Assembly (NCBI GenBank): GCA_028293545.1
Contig: JAQGOP010000012.1
Span: forward strand, 178,989-242,988
Direction: 5' to 3'
DNA from: Verrucomicrobiota bacterium
GTDB taxonomy: Bacteria; Verrucomicrobiota; Verrucomicrobiia; Opitutales; Opitutaceae
Length of the DNA: 64,000 nt
In this document: positions 9,844-19,058 of the stretch, piece after piece
Numbering within the stretch: position 1 is the first letter of the stretch
Layout: the number at the start of each line of letters is the position of its first letter
Notes under the pieces: generated by a model
Databases searched by the model: none
The model's input: only the letters and a program-made list of their open reading frames with translations
What the model was told of the DNA's origin: nothing
Program-made: the position numbers and the translations under genes

Positions 9844-11004
9844 CTAAACGAGCAGGTTTAACACGTGATCGCAAACATAGTCAGCGTCCGCCAGCGACAT
9901 GCTGGCGCTGATTGGCAGGGTGAGGATTTCAAGCGCCAGCGCTTCGGTGACGGGCAGGCGGGTGGTCTTCTCGACCCCGTACAGGGGCATCTGGTGGAGC
10001 GGGCCGTAATGGATGGTGGCCCCGACATTGCGCAGGCGCAGGGCGGCGAGAAGCTCGTCGCGCTTCAGGCGGCACGAGGACTTTACGCGCACGGTATAGA
10101 GGTGTCGCGCGTGGCGGATTGAATCCAACTGAGCCTGCGGCTCGAGGTGGGTAGATTCGACGGTGAGCCGCTGCAAATAGCATTCGGCAATTTTATGCCG
10201 CAATTCCGCCATCTTGGGCTGGCGACGCAGTTGGACGCGCCCGAGCGCCGCTTGAAGGTCCGTGTAGTTGGCCTTGTAGCCGAGCTCGGTAATCTGCGGC
10301 GAGAGGAGCACGGCCTGGGCGTGCGTGAAGCGTTTCCAGGCATTGACGGGCAGCGCGTGCTGTCGGAGCGAACGGAGGTGGTCGGCGATCTGGGGGTCGA
10401 AGACCGCGATCGCGCCGCCCTCGCCGGTCGAGACGTTCTTGTTGGCGTAGAAGCTAAAGCAAACGAGATTCCCGGAACTGCCGACCGGGCGTCCGTTCGG
10501 ATAGCAGGAACCGAGTGCGTGGGCGGCATCTTCGACGATCGCAATGTGGGCGGGAAGCGCGCGGCGCAGTTCATCCACGTCGACTGCGAATCCGCCGAAA
10601 TGAACCACCATCACCGCCTTGGTGCGCGGGGTGACCTGGGCAACGATGGCAGCGGGAGTCGCACAGAATGTCGCCGGATCGATGTCGCAAAAAACCGGTC
10701 GCGCTCCCTGGTACATCGCGGCGTTGGCCGTGCTGCACCACGTCATGCTCGGGCAGATGACCTCATCGCCTGCGCCGATCCCAAGGGCCCGAAGGCAGAG
10801 GGACATGGCGGCGGTGCAGGAGCTGACGGTCACGACATGCGGGGCGTCGACCGACTTGGCCAGGTCTTCCTCGAATGCGACGGTTTCAGGTCCCATGCCG
10901 ATCCAGCCCGAGCGCATGACGCGCGAGACGGCGGCAATTTCGTCGTCCCCGATATCGGGTCGGCCGAAGGCCAGGTATTGGTCGCGAATGGGGAGAGGCA
11001 CCAT
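9844..11004 (-). CDS. DegT/DnrJ/EryC1/StrS-family PLP-dependent sugar aminotransferase
   Basis: A protein of about 386 residues. The start is placed at the ATG at 11004 because MVPLPIRDQYLAFG begins the conserved core; the open frame further upstream is filled by a repeat. Diagnostic features are GxGDEVICPSMTW, the Asp region IVEDAAHALGS, and YANKNVSTGEGG with the PLP-binding Lys in NKN. Family members aminate keto-sugar nucleotides, for example 4-keto-6-deoxy sugars, using glutamate. It probably acts with the adjacent radical SAM gene and, more distantly, the epimerases at 2831-4638. Confidence 0.9.
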   Translation of the reverse strand: MVPLPIRDQYLAFGRPDIGDDEIAAVSRVMRSGWIGMGPETVAFEEDLAKSVDAPHVVTVSSCTAAMSLCLRALGIGAGDEVICPSMTWCSTANAAMYQGARPVFCDIDPATFCATPAAIVAQVTPRTKAVMVVHFGGFAVDVDELRRALPAHIAIVEDAAHALGSCYPNGRPVGSSGNLVCFSFYANKNVSTGEGGAIAVFDPQIADHLRSLRQHALPVNAWKRFTHAQAVLLSPQITELGYKANYTDLQAALGRVQLRRQPKMAELRHKIAECYLQRLTVESTHLEPQAQLDSIRHARHLYTVRVKSSCRLKRDELLAALRLRNVGATIHYGPLHQMPLYGVEKTTRLPVTEALALEILTLPISASMSLADADYVCDHVLNLLV

Positions 11005-11074
11005 GGAAAACAAAAGACGAGATCGTCCATGTCTGCGGACGACAAGCAATCCGGCTTTTTCGCATTTGCGCGCA

Positions 11075-11113
11075 GACGGAGCCAAACCACGCGTTGGGGG
11101 CAACGCGTTCCAC
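11075..11113. repeat. Intergenic repeat, 'CAACGCGTT' family, copy 1
   Basis: The sequence reads cggagcc...ACGCGTT GGGGGCA ACGCGTTCC and forms a small inverted repeat. Related copies lie at 31588-31650, 57218-57258 and 63069-63102, with a weaker one at 51709-51742. The copies share a cggagccg(t/c)tcaacgc block and a GGAACGCGT end. It lies between the aminotransferase start and the M16 protease stop. Confidence 0.75.
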
Positions 11114-11115
11114 GG

Positions 11116-11138
11116 GCAGGGCGGCCGCCTGCGCTACT
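11116..11138. repeat. Palindromic repeat 'GCAGGCGG-CCGCCTGC', copy 1
   Basis: A near-perfect palindrome followed by GCTACT, repeated at 34148-34170, 48682-48704, 55401-55423 and, inverted, 63811-63833. This copy reaches into the 3' end of the M16 protease gene and supplies its stop codon (complement of CTA at 11134-11136). Confidence 0.85.
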
Positions 11139-13983
11139 TTTTGGCCGGCAACACCGTGGCGCGGGAGGCGCGCTCGTGGTTCAGGTACGTTTTTGCCAGG
11201 GCGCTCAGTTCCGCGGTCGTGATCGATTCGAAATCCGCGATGCGATTCCGGCACCAGTCGAGCGTCTCGGGTTTTTCCTGCGCGCGGGACAACACGCTGC
11301 TTAGCCAATATTCATTCGTGCGCAGCGATTCACGCATGCCCGTCAACGCCGGTTGGCGCGCGCGCGCCAGCTCGTCCTCGGTCACGCCGTTCTTCGCGAG
11401 ATCGTCTCCGATGCTGAGCACCAGGTCCGTGATCTTGTTCGCCATGTCCGGCGCGACGTCGATCGAAGCCAGCATGAAACCGTAGGCGGGAAACGTGTCG
11501 CTGGTGCTGCTGCCGGCCTGGGGCGAGTACGTGCCGCCCATTTCCTCGCGCACCTTCACGCGGAGGCGATCGTTGAAGACGTTTGCGAGGAGATTCAGCC
11601 GGCGCGCGCGCTTGACCTCAATGCCGTCGGTCGTCGGCCAATAAAGCCGGACCGCGCCCTTCGGGATTTGCGAGTCGATCGTGTAGTCCTTCGCAAACGG
11701 CGTGGCGGGAAACGAGACTTTGCGCAGCTCTTCCAGTGCCGGGCGAGCGTCGCGCGTCGGCAAGGCACCGAGCGTGCTGCCGACGGCTGCGATCGTCGCC
11801 TCGATGTCGAGGTCGCCGATGATCGAAACCTCCATCGCGCCGTGCGCGAACTGCGGCGCGAGCCACGCACGCACTTCGTCGAGGTTGCGGGACATCATGA
11901 CTTCCTTTTCCGGCAAACCAAAACGCGGGTCGCCGCTGGCGAGGAGGTTCGCGACTTCCGTGGAGAAGGGCCCGTTGGCCGTGTGCGCAAAGCCCAGGTA
12001 AAGTTGCTCGATGCCTTTGCGCGCCTGGCGCATCGCCTCGGGCCGGTAACCCGGGTCCGTCATTTTCGCGGCGAACAACTGGAGTGTCATGAGCAGGTCT
12101 TCCTTCGTCGTGGCGCCGCCGAAGCTGAACGCGTCGATGCTCGGACGAAACCCGACGCCGACGTTCTTGCCCGCCAGCACGCGACGCAGGTCGTCGACGC
12201 TGAACCGGCCCAAGCCACCGGCGTCGAACGTCCCGCCCGCAAACCCGGCGAGACCGCGCTGCGACGGCGGCTCCGTGATCATGCCGCTGCCCACCCGGGC
12301 GCCGATGCGAATGCGACCGGCTTCGAAGTCGGTCTTCTTGAGATTCAGCCGAAGTCCATTCGCGAACGTGATGAGGTAGAGATCGAGATCCTCGACATGC
12401 TCGCGTTTCACGACCTGGCCGGCAGGACCGAAATCCGTGTAGCTCCACGCCAGTTCGGCGGTGGCGGTCGGCGGCTGGACCGCGACGGCGTGCGACTGGC
12501 TGTAGGCGGCGGCGATCGCCACGTTGGCATCGCCTTCGATTTTCGCGTTGCCGGCGACCAACACGTAACGCCCGGGAACATCGTAGGCCTTGTGCAGCGC
12601 GGCTTCGCACTCGGCGGGAGTAATTTTTTGGAGAGCGGGCCCGATGAGCGCAAGGTCGTCGGCGGGCGTGGTGAAGACCTCGTTGTGAAGGACACCCTCG
12701 GCGATCTCCTCGGCGAGGGCGTCGGAACGCCGCGTGGACGCGGTCTTGACGGCCTGCTCGAGGCTGTTGCGGTAAATCGCGACGACCTCCTTCAACTCCG
12801 CGGCAGTGAACCCGTGCTCGATGGCGCGTCGGAGTTCCTGTTCGCCGACGGTAAGCGCCGCGCTCCATTGCTCGGGCTTGCAGACGAGGTCGACATTGGC
12901 CTCGCGAAGAAAATCGAAGGCCTCGGAAACATGCGCGCTCGCCTGGCTGAAGGGTGCGTTCTCTTTTTTCGCCAGCTCGGAGAAGCGGCGATTCAGGATC
13001 GAGACGGCGATGTCGCGCGGAAGATCCTTGAGGCGGTTGAAGGCGTTGTCGGTTTCGCGCGCATAAGGCGTGAGCGAGGAAATCGAAACCGTCGTGCGCG
13101 GGGCTTCGGGTTCGGCATGGAAATTCGTGCGGACGCCGGTGAATTCATCGATTGCGCCCAGGTTCGGGTCCGGCCGGGCCGGCGCGCGGGCGGTCAGCGG
13201 CGAGAAGGCGGCCACCGCCAGTTTCTCGACGACGGCGGGGTCGATGTCGCCCACCACGATCGCGACCATGCGTTCGGGGCGGTACCAGGTATTCCAGAAA
13301 TCGGCGAACTGCTCGCGCGGCGCATGCTCGATGATTTCGGGCAGGCCGATCGGGATGCGTTTCGGGAGGAGCGAATGGCCAAGGGTGGTTTCAAACTGCG
13401 AAATGAAGATGCGGAAATCGATCGAGTCGCGGACGCGTTTTTCGCTGAGGATGATGCCGCGTTCCTTCTCGATCATGTCCGGGGGGAGCAGCAGGCCGCC
13501 GGCATCGTCGGCGAGGACGCTGAGGCCCTCGGTGAGGGTTTCGGCCTTGGTGTCGGGAAGTTCCAGCAGGTAAACCGTGCGGTCGAACGACGTATTGGCA
13601 TTGGTGTCGCCGCCAAAGCTCATGCCCATGCGCTGGAAAAATTCGACCAGCGTGCCGGGTTTGAAATGCGTGCCGCCGTTGAACGCCATGTGCTCGAGGA
13701 AATGGGCGAGGCCGCGCTGCGCCTCGGTTTCGTGGAGCGAACCCGCGAGCACGAGCAGCCGCAGCGAGGCGCGGCCCTTGGGTTCGTGGTTCGGGTAGAT
13801 CACGTAGCGAAAACCGTTGGGGAGCGTGCCGAAGCGCGCGGCGGGATCGGGTTTCAGGTCGCTGTGGTCCTGGGCAAACCCCGGGGGAACCGGTGCCGCG
13901 GGGAGGGGAACCGCGGGAGCGACACTGGCGCCGGCGAAACCGGCGATGACGGCGAAAGCAAGGAGGCGGAGGAACGAAGGCAT
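11134..13983 (-). CDS. M16 (insulinase/pitrilysin) family zinc metalloprotease, two M16 domains, exported
   Basis: A protein of about 949 residues. The start at 13983 is chosen because it gives a clean signal peptide (MPSFLRLLAFAVIAGFAGAS). HFLEH at residues 94-98 is the inverted zinc motif HxxEH of the M16 family, and EKERGIILSEKR further on holds the third zinc ligand region. A second M16-like half begins near residue 520 and lacks HxxEH, the usual inactive partner. Such periplasmic proteases degrade peptides in a clamshell chamber. It is divergent from waaA with about 165 bp between starts, so promoters for both probably lie at 13984-14148. Confidence 0.93.
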   Translation of the reverse strand: MPSFLRLLAFAVIAGFAGASVAPAVPLPAAPVPPGFAQDHSDLKPDPAARFGTLPNGFRYVIYPNHEPKGRASLRLLVLAGSLHETEAQRGLAHFLEHMAFNGGTHFKPGTLVEFFQRMGMSFGGDTNANTSFDRTVYLLELPDTKAETLTEGLSVLADDAGGLLLPPDMIEKERGIILSEKRVRDSIDFRIFISQFETTLGHSLLPKRIPIGLPEIIEHAPREQFADFWNTWYRPERMVAIVVGDIDPAVVEKLAVAAFSPLTARAPARPDPNLGAIDEFTGVRTNFHAEPEAPRTTVSISSLTPYARETDNAFNRLKDLPRDIAVSILNRRFSELAKKENAPFSQASAHVSEAFDFLREANVDLVCKPEQWSAALTVGEQELRRAIEHGFTAAELKEVVAIYRNSLEQAVKTASTRRSDALAEEIAEGVLHNEVFTTPADDLALIGPALQKITPAECEAALHKAYDVPGRYVLVAGNAKIEGDANVAIAAAYSQSHAVAVQPPTATAELAWSYTDFGPAGQVVKREHVEDLDLYLITFANGLRLNLKKTDFEAGRIRIGARVGSGMITEPPSQRGLAGFAGGTFDAGGLGRFSVDDLRRVLAGKNVGVGFRPSIDAFSFGGATTKEDLLMTLQLFAAKMTDPGYRPEAMRQARKGIEQLYLGFAHTANGPFSTEVANLLASGDPRFGLPEKEVMMSRNLDEVRAWLAPQFAHGAMEVSIIGDLDIEATIAAVGSTLGALPTRDARPALEELRKVSFPATPFAKDYTIDSQIPKGAVRLYWPTTDGIEVKRARRLNLLANVFNDRLRVKVREEMGGTYSPQAGSSTSDTFPAYGFMLASIDVAPDMANKITDLVLSIGDDLAKNGVTEDELARARQPALTGMRESLRTNEYWLSSVLSRAQEKPETLDWCRNRIADFESITTAELSALAKTYLNHERASRATVLPAKK

Positions 13984-14148
13984 GCGCGCGAGGATGGTTT
14001 CGCCGGCACAAACCAAAAGCACAAAAGGCTGGGCAAAATGTTTTGGGCCTTTTGGACTACCAAGCGTGTCACGCTCCCGGGCCCGCGGATTGTCATTCCA
14101 AAATTAACGAAGAGCCGCCATTCGAACGACGGGCTGTGCCCGCTGCTG

Positions 14149-15450
14149 ATGCTCTGGCTTTACCGCATTCTCTTCCTGCCTGGATTGCTCGTGGCTGCGC
14201 CGGCCTACGCGTGGCGGATGCGTCGGCGCGGCGGTTATCGGGAAAATTTTCACCACCGTTTTGGCGCGCACGATGGCCTGCCGGCGAAGCGGCCGGGAGT
14301 CCGGCGCATCTGGCTCCAGGCGGTGAGCGTGGGGGAAATGCTCGCGATCGCGCCGCTCATCGAGGCGCTCGTGAAAACCGACGGCGTGGAAATCTACCTG
14401 ACTACGACGACGAGCACGGGTTACGCCCTGGCGGTCGAACGTTATCGCGAGCTCACCGTGGGCATCGGATATTTCCCGCTCGATAGCTGGATCTTTTCGC
14501 AGCGCGCCTGGCGGCGGATCGAGCCGGACCTCGTCATCCTCACCGAAGGCGAGCGCTGGCCGGAACACATTCACCAGGCGGCCAAACGCCGCGTGCCCGT
14601 GGTGTGTATCAACGCGCGGCTGTCCGATCGCAGTTTCCGCCGCATGCAGGCATTCGGGCCGGCGTCGCGGCTCATGCTCGAGGGCATCACACGATTGCTG
14701 CCGTGCTCGGCGCAGGACGCGGCGCGTTTTGCCGAGCTCGGGTTTCCCGCGGAGCGGATGACCACGACCGGGAACATCAAATTGGACGTTGCGATCCCCC
14801 TGCTGGATTGGGCCCGGCGCGAGAAATTGCGGGAGGAACTCGGGCTCCCGGCGGGTTTGGTCTTGATGGGATCTTCGACCTGGCCCGGCGAAGAATCCGC
14901 CCTGGTCGAGGCATTGCGCGAGGCGCGCGCGGCAGGGTTGCAGGTGTCGCTGCTGGTCGTGCCGCGGCACGCGGAGCGTCGGGGCGAACTGGAGCGATCG
15001 CTGCAGGAGACCGGCCTGCGTTTTCATTTTCGCTCGAAAGGAAACGCGCCGGGCGAAGTCGACGTGGCTGTCGCCGACACCACGGGCGAACTGCGCTCGC
15101 TGCTCCAGCTCGCGGACGTGGTCTTTGTCGGGAAAAGCCTCCCGCCGCATACCGAGGGGCAGACGCCGGTCGAAGCCGCCGCATTGGAAAAACCGATCCT
15201 GTTCGGTCCTGGGATGGGAAATTTCCGCCTGATCGCGCGCGATCTGCTGGCCCGTCGGGCCGCCATCGGCGTGGCGGACCCGGCTGAACTCGCGACGGTC
15301 GCGGTGGAACTGCTGCGCGATGAAGCGCGCCGAAACGAATTGGCCGCGGCGGCGGGGCAGTGGCGACGCGACAACGCAGGCGCGCTGGGTCGGACCCTGG
15401 AGGCGATCCGGGAAGAACTGCTGGCTTTGAACAGGAGCGAAGGCTCCTGA
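14149..15450 (+). CDS. waaA: 3-deoxy-D-manno-octulosonic acid (Kdo) transferase
   Basis: A 433-residue GT30 enzyme that transfers Kdo from CMP-Kdo to lipid A precursor at the cytoplasmic face of the inner membrane. The start ATG at 14149 gives the typical N-terminal anchor (MLWLYRILFLPGLL). WLQAVSVGEMLA contains the catalytic Glu region conserved in GT30, and TGNIKLD and FVGKSLPPHTEGQTPVEAA match the C-terminal CMP-Kdo-binding half. The frame is open far upstream, across the antisense strand of the M16 gene, but no protein family supports that extension. Presence of this gene shows an LPS-type outer membrane. Confidence 0.95.
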   Translation: MLWLYRILFLPGLLVAAPAYAWRMRRRGGYRENFHHRFGAHDGLPAKRPGVRRIWLQAVSVGEMLAIAPLIEALVKTDGVEIYLTTTTSTGYALAVERYRELTVGIGYFPLDSWIFSQRAWRRIEPDLVILTEGERWPEHIHQAAKRRVPVVCINARLSDRSFRRMQAFGPASRLMLEGITRLLPCSAQDAARFAELGFPAERMTTTGNIKLDVAIPLLDWARREKLREELGLPAGLVLMGSSTWPGEESALVEALREARAAGLQVSLLVVPRHAERRGELERSLQETGLRFHFRSKGNAPGEVDVAVADTTGELRSLLQLADVVFVGKSLPPHTEGQTPVEAAALEKPILFGPGMGNFRLIARDLLARRAAIGVADPAELATVAVELLRDEARRNELAAAAGQWRRDNAGALGRTLEAIREELLALNRSEGS

Positions 15451-15623
15451 TATTTTTACCGGGAATTTCCCGGGAAAGACCCGTGCTGTGACTGGTCTGC
15501 GCGGCGCAATCCTCAGCCGAGTCCGTAAAGTGGGGCGGACAGCAAGGTTTTTGACGGGGTGTATTCCCTAATATTTTTATTGCCGGGCGAAAGGCGCGTC
15601 CTACGGTCCACTCTTTTAACTGG

Positions 15624-18335
15624 ATGCAATCGCACGGCCCTAAGCGTGTTTACACTCCTCATTCCCTCGAATCTTGGTTCGACCGACTCGAAAATGATTG
15701 GGCTGCCGCATTTAGTGCCACGCAGCTCGAGGAAGGTCGGCGCATTTACCGGGACGGCGAGGTGCGGGAACTCGAGTTGACCGCGAAGGACGCGATCATC
15801 CACCGGCGGGTAGAAAAGAAGGACGAATACGTGGTGATCGAGTGGGAAGAGAACGGCCTGGCCGTCCGCTCATCGACTACTGATCTTGATGTTGCCCATG
15901 CGCTTGCGGTGGCGGGCCTGCATGAAATCGAGGAGCTGGTCGCCGACGAGATTTCGCCGCTCCCGGGTGAGCCGCCGCGATCGTTTGCGTCCAATGGCAA
16001 CGGACATGCGCCTTCGAATGGCAACGGTCATGTCGCTGGAGATGTACATCACAATGGCAACGGGCACGGTAATGGCCATCCGCCCGCGCCGATAAAACCG
16101 TCCGCCGGATCGACGGCGAATGGAGTTAGCCGGCAATTGTTGCTGGTTTTCAAAACCAAGACAGCGGGACTGACTTTCCAGGCCTATTGGTCGGAATCGC
16201 GTGGCGAAGTGCGTCATCCCGCCCTCGGCCTGGCTGCCCACGCCAACGGCAACGGGCACGTCACTTCGGGCGAGCGGGCCAAGCTGATCGGCTTGGCGGC
16301 CTATGCGCGGAAGGCGCATTTTCATTATCATCAGGACTCGGGCCTTTACGTGCTGGAGTCGTTGGTCGAGATCCCGAATTTCCTCAAGACGACGCTTCCG
16401 GCGTGGAAAAAGCTGTTCGCGGTCGAGCTCGACGAAAAATCGGCGCACCTGTTGAAGGGTACGCGAACGGTCGAAATCGAGGCGGTCGCCGAGCGCTCAA
16501 GCCAGGGCGGGCAGGGGGCGAACGACGGCACGGGGCTGAACCTGCGGTGGATTTTCCGCGCGGGGGAACGAATGCTGACCGACTCGGAGGTCAACACGCT
16601 GCTCAAGCGGGGCGGTTCACCGGTGATCCTGCCGAACCTCGGGATCGTGGCGCTGGCGGGCGACCGCTGGGACTCGTTCAGTGCCTGGCGGCGCAACATC
16701 GCGGAGACGCATGCCGACGGCACGCTTTCGCCGTACCTGATTTTTTCGCTCTTCAATGATGCGCGGCTGAAGCTCACGCTTTCGCCCGAGATCGAGGCGT
16801 GGCGCCAGCAGGTGCTTTCGCCGCCGCCCGAGCCGCCGACGCTGCCGGAAATCCTTCGCCCGTACCAGCGGCGGGGCGTCGAGTGGATGGCGCATCTCTG
16901 CGACGTGGGTTGCCATGGCCTGCTCGCTGACGAAATGGGCTTGGGCAAAACGCTCCAGGTATTGACGGTGCTGGCGACCCGGCCCCTCGCGGGCAAGCCG
17001 ACCCTGATCGTGTGCCCGGCGAGCGTGGTGCCGGTGTGGCGTGAGGAGATCGCGAAATTTTTCCCGGAACTCGCGGTGGACGTGCTGAAGACGGGCCACG
17101 ATTTTTCGCAACGCACCGACCCGGTGATCTGGCTCGCGAGCTACACGCAGCTCCGCAAGCACCGGCATTTGCTCGATGCGCTGGAATTCGGCTACGCGGT
17201 GCTCGACGAAGGGCAGTTCATCAAGAACCCCGATGCGAAGATCACGCAGACCTGTTTCGCCGTGCGCGCGAAGCACCGCCTGGTCCTGACCGGCACGCCG
17301 CTGGAGAACCGCCAGCTCGACCTGTGGAGCATCTTCCGTTTCCTGCTGCCCGGCCTGCTCGGCTCGCGGAGCAGCTTCGAGGCGGCGCTCAACGCGGATC
17401 GTCTCAACACGCTGGAACGCCTGCGCGCGCAACTCGCGCCGTTCATCCTGCGCCGCACCAAGAACGAGGTGGCCACCGAGCTTCCGCCGAAAGTGGAAAT
17501 GGATTTGCTGTGCCCGATGACGGATGTGCAGCGCACCGAGTATGCCCGCATCTGCACCGAGGGACTCGAGCGGCTGGGCGACGACGTCGGCGCCGCGATG
17601 CGGGAAAAATCCTTCGGTTTCCTCGCACTGCTGACGCGGCTGCGCCAGACGTGCTGCGACCCGGACATGCTGCCGTGGCTGAAGTCGCCGCTCAGCGATT
17701 CGGGCAAGATCAACCTTCTCGTCGAGAAACTTTCCGAGATCGTCGGCAGCGGCCACAAGGTCGTGATCTTTTCCCAGTTCGTGATGCTGCTCGATCGCGT
17801 GCGCGAGGCGTTGACGACGAATTTCCCCGACCTGCCGCTCTATGAACTGACGGGCATGACGCTCGACCGGCTCAAGCCGGTGCAGGGTTTCCAAGGCGCG
17901 ATCGGTTCCGCCGCGATGCTGGTGTCGCTCAAGGCCGCGGGCACGGGCATCACGCTGCACGCCGCGGATTATGTCTTCCTGCTCGACCCGTGGTGGAATC
18001 CCGCGGTGGAAGCGCAGGCGGTGGATCGCGTGCACCGCATCGGGCAGAAGCGCACGGTGTTTGTCTACCGCATGGTGACAGCGGGCACGATCGAGGAACG
18101 CATCCAGGCGCTGAAGGCGTCGAAGAAGGATCTCTTCGACAAACTGATCGGCGGCCTCGGCGGCGATTTCGACCTGAGCCAGCATTTCACTTCGTTGCGT
18201 GGCTTGGTGCAGCTCACGGCGCAGGTGGTCGCGGAACATCCGCCGGAGCCGGTTGAGCCGCCGCCAGTGGCGGTGGTGGCGCCGGTGGTCGTGGAAATTG
18301 CGGCGCCAACCGTGGCGGATATCGACGCCGAGTGA
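15624..18335 (+). CDS. SNF2-family ATPase/helicase with degenerate SWIM-like N-terminus
   Basis: A 903-residue protein. The C-terminal two thirds form a SNF2 ATPase: LLADEMGLGKT (Walker A, about residue 435), VLDEGQFIKNP (motif II, DEGQ, about 527), LTGTPLENRQLDLWS (motif III), FSQFVMLLDR (motif IV) and DRVHRIGQKRTV (motif VI, about 805). The N-terminus (EEGRRIYRDGEV ... AVRSSTTDLDVAHALAVAGLH) has the layout of a SWIM zinc finger, but Ser/Thr and Ala stand where the Cys ligands would be. An Asn/Gly/His-rich linker with NGNGH repeats lies at residues about 124-154, and another NGNGH at about 210. Bacterial SWIM-SNF2 proteins are presumed DNA translocases; the precise role is unknown. Confidence 0.9.
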   Translation: MQSHGPKRVYTPHSLESWFDRLENDWAAAFSATQLEEGRRIYRDGEVRELELTAKDAIIHRRVEKKDEYVVIEWEENGLAVRSSTTDLDVAHALAVAGLHEIEELVADEISPLPGEPPRSFASNGNGHAPSNGNGHVAGDVHHNGNGHGNGHPPAPIKPSAGSTANGVSRQLLLVFKTKTAGLTFQAYWSESRGEVRHPALGLAAHANGNGHVTSGERAKLIGLAAYARKAHFHYHQDSGLYVLESLVEIPNFLKTTLPAWKKLFAVELDEKSAHLLKGTRTVEIEAVAERSSQGGQGANDGTGLNLRWIFRAGERMLTDSEVNTLLKRGGSPVILPNLGIVALAGDRWDSFSAWRRNIAETHADGTLSPYLIFSLFNDARLKLTLSPEIEAWRQQVLSPPPEPPTLPEILRPYQRRGVEWMAHLCDVGCHGLLADEMGLGKTLQVLTVLATRPLAGKPTLIVCPASVVPVWREEIAKFFPELAVDVLKTGHDFSQRTDPVIWLASYTQLRKHRHLLDALEFGYAVLDEGQFIKNPDAKITQTCFAVRAKHRLVLTGTPLENRQLDLWSIFRFLLPGLLGSRSSFEAALNADRLNTLERLRAQLAPFILRRTKNEVATELPPKVEMDLLCPMTDVQRTEYARICTEGLERLGDDVGAAMREKSFGFLALLTRLRQTCCDPDMLPWLKSPLSDSGKINLLVEKLSEIVGSGHKVVIFSQFVMLLDRVREALTTNFPDLPLYELTGMTLDRLKPVQGFQGAIGSAAMLVSLKAAGTGITLHAADYVFLLDPWWNPAVEAQAVDRVHRIGQKRTVFVYRMVTAGTIEERIQALKASKKDLFDKLIGGLGGDFDLSQHFTSLRGLVQLTAQVVAEHPPEPVEPPPVAVVAPVVVEIAAPTVADIDAE

Positions 18336-18355
18336 AGGAGCGCGGCCGGCCGGCG

Positions 18356-18523
18356 TAGGGCGCGGTCTCGGACCCGCCTCTGGTGAAAACGTAGCGCCGC
18401 GTCTCCGACCGGCTCATTCGGGTCCAACTACCAACCTGCGATCCAGTGATTGAAACGCCCAACGAGCCAGTCGGAGACATGGCGCTACGTTTTCCCGGAG
18501 GCGGGTCGGAGACCGCGCCCTAC
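18356..18523. repeat. Long imperfect inverted repeat, 'TAGGGCGCGGTCTC' family, complete copy
   Basis: The left end TAGGGCGCGGTCTCGGACCC and the right end GGGTCGGAGACCGCGCCCTA are inverted copies; inner blocks (AACGTAGCGCC / GGCGCTACGTT and GACCGGCT / AGCCAGTC) are also inverted, so the whole unit could fold into a long hairpin. Related units lie at 29648-29779, 34094-34137 (half) and 38505-38620. It lies between the SNF2 gene and the EIIA-like gene. The rest of 18336-18593 shows no gene. Confidence 0.85.
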
Positions 18524-18593
18524 GCGGGCGAGCGGTTTGTGAAACACGAAACGTTGCTTGTTTTGATCGACGCTAACCGTAAATTGGCGGCCC

Positions 18594-19058
18594 GTGGATT
18601 TGCCGTCTCAACTTCTTGCCAATCCTGATGCCCTGATCCTGGACTTGGTGGCAAATTCACGCGAGGCCGCCTTGTGCGCGCTGCACGCGCAACTCGCGAC
18701 GAGCCCGGCGGTAAAGGACGCGCCACAGTTACTGCACGGAATCCTTGAGCGCGCGATGCTCGCGCCGGTCTGCATCGCGCCGGAAGTGGCGCTGCCGCAT
18801 GCGCGCACGACAGCGGTGGAGCGGGTGGTGCTCGGCGTGGCGCGGATTGCGCCGCCGGGCGTGGGATTTGACGCGGAGCATCCGCACGTGCGGCTCGTGT
18901 TCATGGTCGGCACGCCGAAGAACCAGGTGGAGGAATATTTGTTGTCGGTGGCCGCGATCACGCGGTTGCTGAAGGTGGAGGGTGTTCGCACCGGTTTATT
19001 GACGGCCCCCACCGAGGCGGAATTCAGGGCGTTGCTCGCGCGCGGCGCCAAGCGATGA
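18594..19058 (+). CDS. PTS EIIA (PtsN/fructose-type) domain protein
   Basis: A 154-residue stand-alone EIIA domain of the mannitol/fructose/PtsN class. The phosphorylatable His is expected at residue 69 in VALPHAR, and VRLVFMVGTP and LLSVAAITRLL match the family core. The start is GTG at 18594. Its stop overlaps the ATG of the ClC channel gene (ATGA), so they are translationally coupled. No HPr, EI or sugar permease lies in the window, which favours a regulatory (PtsN-like) over a sugar-transport role. It may control the channel by direct binding; this is inference. Confidence 0.85.
   Translation: MDLPSQLLANPDALILDLVANSREAALCALHAQLATSPAVKDAPQLLHGILERAMLAPVCIAPEVALPHARTTAVERVVLGVARIAPPGVGFDAEHPHVRLVFMVGTPKNQVEEYLLSVAAITRLLKVEGVRTGLLTAPTEAEFRALLARGAKR

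Noticed and set aside
11353..14148. Very long open frame antisense to the M16 gene and in frame with waaA (would give a 1365-residue protein)
   Set aside because: No family features upstream of the waaA core; the opposite strand encodes a clear M16 protease. High GC content makes long antisense open frames common.
15458..15475. CCGGGAATTTCCCGG palindrome after waaA as terminator
   Set aside because: The loop is too small and there is no T-run downstream on the coding strand.
15985..16085. Short tandem units (AATGGCAACGG) that could suggest a CRISPR or satellite array
   Set aside because: They are in frame in the SNF2 gene and encode NGNGH linker repeats; spacers of constant length are absent.
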